Assembly (NCBI GenBank): GCA_013151115.1
Contig: JAADIW010000160.1
Location: forward strand, 1 to 10,405
Direction of reading: 5' to 3'
DNA length: 10,405 nt
Source of the DNA: Caldisericota bacterium
Lineage (GTDB): Bacteria; Bipolaricaulota; Bipolaricaulia; Bipolaricaulales; Bipolaricaulaceae
Position 1 is the first letter of the stretch; each line of letters begins with the position of its first letter. The notes below the pieces were generated by a model. That model was not told the origin of the DNA. It did no database searches and saw nothing but the letters and a program-made list of their open reading frames with translations. Of this stretch, positions 6,521 to 10,405 are shown piece after piece. Both the position numbers and the translations under genes were made by a program.

Positions 6521-7257
6521 CGGATCCGGTACCAGAGGATGGCCAGGTACTCCCGCAGGGCGTGAGCGGAGTGCCAGAGGTTTATCGCCTGGGGGATGTA
6601 GTCGTAAGGGGTATAGACCCCCCGGTACTCGTGGCCGCAGGGGGCCGGCACGGGGTCCAGCCCCATCCCGCGGAAGACCTCCATCGCGCGCGGCATGTGG
6701 AACGCGGAGGTGACGAGGACGAACCGCGTTCCCTCCAGGATCCCCTTCACGGCGAGCGCGTTCTCGTAAGTGTTCCGGGACGAGGATTCCCACGTTATCG
6801 CCTCCCACGGCACCCCCAGGGCCGCGGCGGCCTTGGCCACGAGCGGGGCCTCCGCCGGCCGGCCCGGCGTCCCCACGCCTCCCACGAACACGAGGGGCAC
6901 TTCCCCCCTCAACATCCGCCACACCCGGATACCCTCGACGAGGCGGGCGAGCGAGGCCTCGGAAAGGGCACTGGTGATCGGGCGTTCCGGGCCCCACGCC
7001 TCGCCCCCCGCGAGCACCACCACCGCCGCTACCTCCCCCCGAGGGGCGACGAGCAGCGCGGGATAAGCGCTCTCCAGGGGCCTGAGAAGGAGATCGGCGC
7101 CGGGCGCGATGCCCAGGAAGTAGAGGCCGCCGGCGACTGCCCCGATGAGGAGGGCATGCCAGCGTCGCCGCGCCCAGACCGCCCAACCACAGGCGAAGAG
7201 AAGCAGGAGGACTGCGATCGCCAGGGGATCGGTGAGCCAGTCCAGCAACTCCCTCAC
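6511..7257 (-). CDS. YdcF-like DUF218 membrane protein
   Basis: This 248-aa protein starts with two membrane segments (~residues 12-28 and 34-51) and continues into a DUF218 domain, as in YdcF/SanA/ElyC-type proteins. Domain landmarks are AVVVLAGGEAW (78-88), LVFVGGVGTPG (122-132), ESSSRNTYENALAVKGIL (157-174), VTSAFHMPRAMEVFRGMG (182-199) and a C-terminal REYLAILWYR. Members of the family are linked to cell-envelope maintenance; their exact chemistry is generally not known. The GTG start at 7257 overlaps the stop of the MFS gene (GTGA), with GAAGGGGG about 7 bases upstream, so the two genes are coupled. A longer open frame upstream runs inside the MFS gene and is not real. The stop codon lies inside the 3' end of the convergent transporter gene. 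Confidence 0.88.
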   Translation of the reverse strand: MRELLDWLTDPLAIAVLLLLFACGWAVWARRRWHALLIGAVAGGLYFLGIAPGADLLLRPLESAYPALLVAPRGEVAAVVVLAGGEAWGPERPITSALSEASLARLVEGIRVWRMLRGEVPLVFVGGVGTPGRPAEAPLVAKAAAALGVPWEAITWESSSRNTYENALAVKGILEGTRFVLVTSAFHMPRAMEVFRGMGLDPVPAPCGHEYRGVYTPYDYIPQAINLWHSAHALREYLAILWYRIRYR

Positions 7258-8513
7258 CGCGGCGCCCCCTTCGCCGGCGCCGGTGCTCCGTGGGAAGCGG
7301 CGACCCGCAGGAAAGGCGAGAGCGAGAGGGCACCGCCAGCGACGAGCATCAGGGCCGGGCCCACGCCGAGGGCGTCGGCCAGACGCCCCACCGCGGGGGC
7401 GAGCATCGCGAGGACCAGCGTCTTCAACTGGGACTCCACGGAGAGGCCGGACGCCATCACCCGCTGGGGGATCACGTCGCTCAGGTATCCCACCATCATG
7501 GGCCGGCGCACGTTCTGGAGGAGATAGAGCCCGACGAAGGCCGCGATGGCGAGCCCGTAGATCCGGAGCCATTCCCCCGCGCCCGCCAGGAGCAACAAGG
7601 CCATCCCTGAAAGGTAGGTCACATTCACCGCGAGGGGAAGCGAGCGCAGACCCGCTTCTACCCTCCCCGCGTTCTGGGAGGCGAACGACGTCCCCAGGTG
7701 CAGGAAGAAGTAAAGGATCCCAACGAGGAGGGCGGTGCGCTTATCGGGGGAGAGGGAAAGGAGGACGGGCAGGGCCAGGGCCTGGGACTTCAGGATCGGC
7801 TGGAGGTAATCCTTCGTGGCCTTGAACACCCCGTCGAATGCCGCCGAGTGCAGGAGCCCCTTGAGGGTATGGGGGTCCCTTAACATGGAGAGGAAATCCC
7901 TTCCGGTCAGGGTGAGCCGCTCCGCTAGCTTCCTCCTCCACGCCCCCGTCACCCGCACCACCTCCCCGTCGAGTTCCTTGGGGTAGGTGAGGAAGAGGAA
8001 AAGCCCGAGGACGTAGGGCACCACCGAAGCGAGGAACACGATCCGATAGGAGCCGGAGTAGAAGACCAACCCCGCCGCGATCAGGGCCGCGAGGGCCGAG
8101 CCGAGCTGGGACCCCGCCCGGGTGTGGCCGTAGTAGTGCACTTTCAGACGCTCGATCCCCTTGATACGGAGATATTCGAGGATCATCGCCTTGTGGGTGC
8201 CGGAGCGGAAGGTCTCGCCGAAGGCGAACAGGACCATGGCCAACGCGTAGGTCCAGAAGCCCGGCGCGGCGTAGAAGATGAGGAACGAGAGGATGTAACT
8301 GGTGAACGAGGCGAGCATCGCCTTGCGCCGGCCGAAGGCATCGGCCACCACTCCCGTGGGGATCTCCAGGAAGTTGGTGGCGAGTTCGCGGATGGAGAAG
8401 AGCGCCCCGATCTCGAAGAACGACAGCCCCATCTCGCGGAAGAACAGGATGATGAAAGGATCGAAGAAACGCAGGTTCTTCAGGAATCCGTAAAGGCGGA
8501 ACTTGTGGTACAT
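7254..8513 (-). CDS. Major facilitator superfamily (MFS) transporter
   Basis: This is a polytopic inner-membrane carrier of 419 aa with about twelve hydrophobic segments, a typical MFS length. The MFS motif A is seen as PTGVVADAFGRRKAM (52-66), between the second and third helices. A conserved-looking loop, GETFRSGTHKAMILEYL (99-115), follows. The mid-protein cytoplasmic loop (~179-215) is basic. The last ~15 residues are Ala/Pro/Gly-rich and probably unstructured. The substrate is unknown; export of a drug or metabolite is the usual guess. I chose the ATG at 8513 because AAGGA lies four bases before it and because the product then begins MYHKFRLYGFLKNLRFF, as I recall for relatives. An ATG at 8543 would add ten residues but lacks a Shine-Dalgarno. 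The gene is followed by, and coupled to, the DUF218 gene. Confidence 0.9.
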   Translation of the reverse strand: MYHKFRLYGFLKNLRFFDPFIILFFREMGLSFFEIGALFSIRELATNFLEIPTGVVADAFGRRKAMLASFTSYILSFLIFYAAPGFWTYALAMVLFAFGETFRSGTHKAMILEYLRIKGIERLKVHYYGHTRAGSQLGSALAALIAAGLVFYSGSYRIVFLASVVPYVLGLFLFLTYPKELDGEVVRVTGAWRRKLAERLTLTGRDFLSMLRDPHTLKGLLHSAAFDGVFKATKDYLQPILKSQALALPVLLSLSPDKRTALLVGILYFFLHLGTSFASQNAGRVEAGLRSLPLAVNVTYLSGMALLLLAGAGEWLRIYGLAIAAFVGLYLLQNVRRPMMVGYLSDVIPQRVMASGLSVESQLKTLVLAMLAPAVGRLADALGVGPALMLVAGGALSLSPFLRVAASHGAPAPAKGAPR

Positions 8514-8548
8514 CCGGTCCTTGGGGATCGTGGGCCTTCCCATGGCGG

Positions 8549-8554
8549 TATATA
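8549..8554 (-). promoter_or_regulatory. AT-rich -10-like element upstream of the MFS gene
   Basis: On the minus strand TATATA stands out in a GC-rich region 35 bases before the ATG at 8513. That would leave a leader of about 28 nt carrying the AAGGA Shine-Dalgarno. No convincing -35 hexamer is found at 16-18 bp; a TTGGCC (8580-8575) lies 20 bp upstream. Confidence 0.3.
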
Positions 8555-8625
8555 TTGCGCTATCGGGACGATACGGCCAAGAAACCGCGGCTCCCCGCGC
8601 CCACGAGGCCCCGGGCGAACCGACG

Positions 8626-8654
8626 TTGATCTCATCGACGCGATCGGATATGAT
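8626..8654 (+). promoter_or_regulatory. Sigma-70-type promoter of the cold-shock gene
   Basis: TTGATC at 8626-8631 and TATGAT at 8649-8654 are separated by exactly 17 bp. They match the consensus at 4 of 6 and 5 of 6 positions. Transcription would begin near 8661, giving a leader of about 105 nt before the ATG at 8768. Long leaders are usual for bacterial cold-shock genes. Confidence 0.6.
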
Positions 8655-8660
8655 GATTTC

Positions 8661-8767
8661 CGCAGGCCGCAGCAAGTGCGTGACCTCCGCAGCTTATGGG
8701 TTATCCCCCTGAGCTTTGGGAAGTGGCGTGTCGCGGTCGAGTACAGAGAGGAAAGGGGGAATGACCC
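8661..8767 (+). promoter_or_regulatory. Long 5' leader of the cold-shock gene with possible SD-sequestering element
   Basis: The leader contains TCCCCCT at 8704-8710, which is perfectly complementary over 7 bases to AGGGGGA at 8754-8760, the Shine-Dalgarno region of the gene. Pairing would hide the ribosome site in a structure with a 43-nt loop. This is compatible with a temperature-sensitive switch as in other csp leaders, but the fold is an inference from complementarity alone. The leader extent depends on the promoter call. Confidence 0.35.
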
Positions 8768-8968
8768 ATGGCCATCGGGAAAGTTAAGTGGTTCAATGAC
8801 GCCAAAGGTTACGGCTTCATCGAGCAGGAAAACGGCCCCGACGTGTTCGTCCATTTCTCGGCGATCAACGCGTCCGGTTTCCGGTCCCTGCGCGAAGGCC
8901 AGACGGTGGAGTTCGAGGTCGTGGAGGGCCCCAAGGGCCCCCAGGCCCAGAGCGTAATGCCGAGGTAA
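8768..8968 (+). CDS. Cold-shock protein (CspA family, single CSD)
   Basis: This 66-aa single-domain protein has the five-stranded OB-fold pattern of CspA-type RNA/ssDNA-binding chaperones. It opens MAIGKVKWFN, has RNP1 as KGYGFI (14-19) and RNP2 as VFVHF (26-30), and ends PQAQSVMPR. Length and motifs are complete. It is expected to bind single-stranded RNA in the cytoplasm and to resolve structure during translation or transcription. The start at 8768 has a strong purine-rich site (AAAGGGGGA at 8752-8760) with 7-nt spacing. It is a single-gene unit with its own promoter, long leader and intrinsic terminator, standing between the MFS gene (divergent) and the DUF1028 gene (same strand). I cannot tell whether expression is cold-induced or constitutive; several Csp paralogues serve as constitutive RNA chaperones. 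Confidence 0.97.
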   Translation: MAIGKVKWFNDAKGYGFIEQENGPDVFVHFSAINASGFRSLREGQTVEFEVVEGPKGPQAQSVMPR

Positions 8969-8993
8969 ACGACCTCGGGATCGCCGTACGGAT

Positions 8994-9025
8994 AAAGGGG
9001 CCCCACGTCGGGGCCCTTTTAATTT
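8994..9025 (+). terminator. Strong intrinsic terminator after the cold-shock gene
   Basis: AAAGGGGCCCC (8994-9004), a 5-nt ACGTC loop and GGGGCCCTTTT (9010-9020) form an 11-bp stem with one G-U pair. The descending arm ends in TTTT, followed by AATTT. It lies 26 bases after the csp stop. A smaller 7-bp hairpin, CCGAGGT with ACCTCGG (8960-8978), spans the csp stop codon itself. Confidence 0.88.
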
Positions 9026-9235
9026 GACCCCCTGCCCGCCCCCGAGCTGGGCTATCATTGGGGCGGGGCAAGCCCGGAGTGGACGATCATGTCCCGATCG
9101 TTCCGCGTCGGCGTTCGCACGGGCGGCCCCCGCGGGGAGGCCATCCCCGGCGATCTGGGGCCGGGGGGCGTCGCGGGTCCCCTTGATCCTCGGGGCCTGG
9201 GCCACGCTGCCCGTCCCCGAACGGCGGAGGTGGAG
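9026..9235 (+). promoter_or_regulatory. GC-rich region upstream of the DUF1028 gene
   Basis: This stretch has no separate gene that I can support. A -10-like TATCAT sits at 9053-9058 without a -35 at normal distance; the TTGACC at 9024 is 23 bp away. GGAG at 9076-9079 precedes an ATG at 9089 that is in frame with the DUF1028 gene. The region is therefore either a long leader or codes for a 49-residue N-terminal extension. Confidence 0.3.
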
Positions 9236-10105
9236 ATGGGCACGTTCTCGATAGTCGCCCACGATCCCCGATCCGGGGAATTGGGGGTGGCGGTGCAGTC
9301 GAAGTTCATCGCGGTGGGGGCGGTGGTCCCCTGGGCCCATGCCGGGGTGGGGGCGATCGCCACGCAGTCGTACGCCAACACGAGCTACGGCCCGGAAGGA
9401 CTGAAGCTCCTGGGCGAGGGCCTCCCACCGGATGAGGTCGTGGAGCGCCTCGTGGCCGCCGACCCCGAGAGGGAGTTACGCCAGGTCGGGGTGGTGGACG
9501 CCCGCGGGCGGGCCGCGGCCTTCACCGGGCGGAAATGCCTCCCGTGGGCGGGGCATCTGGTTAGGGATGGCTTCGCCTGCCAGGGGAACATCCTCGCCTC
9601 CGAGCGCGTGGTGGGGGCCATGGCCGAGGCCTTCGCGGGTACGCGGGGGACGTTGGCGGAACGGCTGCTCGCGGCGCTGGCCGCCGGCCAGGACGCCGGG
9701 GGAGACCGACGCGGGCAACAGTCGGCCGCGCTGCTGGTGGTCAAGGAGGGGGGCGGGTACGGGGGTTTCAACGATCGCTACATCGACCTTCGGGTGGACG
9801 ACCACTCCCGACCCATCGAGGAGCTCCGGCGTCTCTACGAACTCCACCGGCTCTATTTCGCCCCGCCCACGCCCGAGGACCTCGTCCCCCTGGACCGGGG
9901 ACTCCGGCGCCGCCTCCAGGAGCTCCTGTCGCGCCTCGGCCATTACCGCGGCCCGACCGATGGGGAACATTCGCCGGAGTTCGACGAGGCCCTGGCCCGC
10001 TTCTGCGGCATCGAGAACCTCGAGGAGCACCTGCGGGACGACGGGCGGTTCGACCTCCGTATCCTCCATCACATGGAGCGCCTCCTGCGGGAGGGAAGGG
10101 CCTAA
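9236..10105 (+). CDS. DUF1028 protein with C-terminal peptidoglycan-binding-like domain
   Basis: Residues 1-~200 are a DUF1028 domain, a family reported to be distantly related to Ntn hydrolases. They include MGTFSIVAHDP, ELGVAVQSKF, AVGAVVPWAHAGVGAIATQS, RQVGVVDARGRAAAFTG, QGNIL (116-120), and GGDRRGQQSAALLVV followed by GGGYGGFNDRYIDLRVDDH. Residues ~215-285 fit the putative peptidoglycan-binding domain often attached to it (LQELLSRLGHY, then GIENLEEHLRDDGRFD). Its reaction is unknown; an amidohydrolase-like activity is only an inference. The start at 9236 is chosen because the family begins here and GGAGG lies at 9226-9230. An in-frame ATG at 9089 would add 49 Arg/Gly/Pro-rich residues not expected for the family. 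No signal peptide is visible from either start. The stop overlaps the convergent gene by four bases. Confidence 0.92.
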   Translation: MGTFSIVAHDPRSGELGVAVQSKFIAVGAVVPWAHAGVGAIATQSYANTSYGPEGLKLLGEGLPPDEVVERLVAADPERELRQVGVVDARGRAAAFTGRKCLPWAGHLVRDGFACQGNILASERVVGAMAEAFAGTRGTLAERLLAALAAGQDAGGDRRGQQSAALLVVKEGGGYGGFNDRYIDLRVDDHSRPIEELRRLYELHRLYFAPPTPEDLVPLDRGLRRRLQELLSRLGHYRGPTDGEHSPEFDEALARFCGIENLEEHLRDDGRFDLRILHHMERLLREGRA

Positions 10106-10405
10106 TAGACGTCTAAGGAAAGGCCCAAGGACACCCACAGATCCCACCCCGCGGCGGGGGAATAGGCGCCCCGGAGCTCGATGGACCACACATCGCCGGC
10201 GGCCAGGACCGAACCGGAGCAGCCGAGGCCACCTCCCGCGTCCTCGAGGCCCAGCGTGATCTCGAGTCCCCCCCAGACCCCCGAGACCGCCGTCGCCCAA
10301 CGGTACAGCGCGTCCATCCGGGAGAGCTCGGCCCGGAACCCCAACGAATCGGCGGCCCGGAACGCCCCGTTCACCTCCCACGACCCGTCCGCGGACCACG
10401 AGAGC
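10102..10405 (-). CDS. C-terminal part of a beta-rich, possibly outer-membrane or secreted protein (5' truncated)
   Basis: The frame is open through the right window edge, so only the last ~100 residues are seen; the GTG at 10374 is an internal Val codon. The visible part alternates hydrophobic and polar residues in strand-like runs (WGGLEITLGLED, VWSIELRGAYS, WDLWVSLGLSLDVY), with Gly-rich turns between them. The last residue is Tyr after an alternating hydrophobic strand, which fits a C-terminal beta-signal of an outer-membrane barrel. There is a single Cys. I do not recognise the family. The strand pattern and aromatic end recall the protein at the left edge of the window, but no clear alignment can be claimed. 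Its TAG stop overlaps the TAA of the DUF1028 gene. Confidence 0.65.
   Translation of the reverse strand, partial: LSWSADGSWEVNGAFRAADSLGFRAELSRMDALYRWATAVSGVWGGLEITLGLEDAGGGLGCSGSVLAAGDVWSIELRGAYSPAAGWDLWVSLGLSLDVY

Noticed and set aside
5284..7527. A 747-codon open frame on the plus strand
   Set aside because: It runs out of frame through the ion transporter and antisense through the DUF218 and MFS genes. Its product is a Pro/Arg/Gly-rich string with no domain. It is a by-product of high G+C content.
8513..8675. N-terminal extension of the MFS protein to the upstream in-frame start at 8675
   Set aside because: The extra residues are not transporter-like. The AAGGA site and the family N-terminus point to 8513, and the extension would run back through the TATATA element and the csp promoter.
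9024..9058. TTGACC plus TATCAT as a standard promoter for the DUF1028 gene
   Set aside because: The two hexamers are 23 bp apart, too far for a normal sigma-70 promoter. TTGACC also overlaps the tail of the csp terminator.
8480..9340. A 286-codon minus-strand frame across the csp region, and an 8124-8957 plus-strand frame
   Set aside because: Both cross the cold-shock gene, its promoter and the MFS gene in wrong frames. Neither has motifs or a ribosome site.
9476..10399. A 307-codon minus-strand frame opposite the DUF1028 gene
   Set aside because: It lies antisense to a well-conserved two-domain gene and also conflicts with the right-edge gene. It is only a long GC-driven opening.
1..10405. 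CRISPR arrays, tRNA or rRNA genes, insertion sequences, phage or defence genes
   Set aside because: I looked for repeat-spacer patterns, cloverleaf-like stretches, transposase motifs and known defence domains on both strands and saw none.

Overview
The window is a GC-rich stretch (roughly two thirds G+C by eye) of a bacterial chromosome with very tight gene packing. Neighbouring genes overlap by a few bases (ATGA or GTGA joints, convergent stop codons that share bases), and the longest gap between genes is about 270 bp. There are no phage, insertion-sequence, CRISPR, tRNA or rRNA signals. The hyp maturation genes imply a [NiFe]-hydrogenase elsewhere in the genome. Two edge genes look like secreted or outer-membrane beta-rich proteins ending in an aromatic residue, which would suit a diderm. 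A deep-branching, possibly thermophilic or anaerobic lineage such as Bipolaricaulota would fit, but this taxonomic guess is weak.

Layout, left to right. (1) 1-1274, plus: the 3' part of a large surface or secreted protein, with an Ig-like/cadherin-like repeat followed by a Cys-containing all-beta region that I do not recognise. (2) 1305-2084, plus: a metallo-beta-lactamase-fold hydrolase, with a TATAAT box almost on its start codon. (3) 2149-5008, minus: the transcription unit hypC-hypD-hypE followed by a small nucleotidyltransferase-fold protein. HypC, HypD and HypE together make and deliver the Fe(CN)2CO group of [NiFe]-hydrogenase. (4) 5070-6520, plus, divergent from hypC: a candidate 74-aa protein joined by a GTGA overlap to an ArsB/NhaD/CitM-type ion transporter. 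A promoter with overlapping -10 boxes on the two strands may drive both directions. (5) 6511-8513, minus: an MFS transporter and a YdcF-like DUF218 membrane protein, coupled by another GTGA overlap. (6) 8768-8968, plus: a cold-shock protein with a good promoter, a leader of about 105 nt and a strong intrinsic terminator. (7) 9236-10105, plus: a DUF1028 protein with a C-terminal peptidoglycan-binding-like domain. (8) 10102-10405, minus: the C-terminal end of another beta-rich protein, cut by the window edge.

Most of this is ordinary core and accessory chromosome. I do not see a defence system, a biosynthetic cluster or another clearly new multi-gene system. The items most worth a second look are the bidirectional promoter with its small coupled gene, the possible leaderless starts, the self-complementary cold-shock leader, the nucleotidyltransferase attached to the hyp genes, and the unrecognised Ig-plus-beta surface protein.
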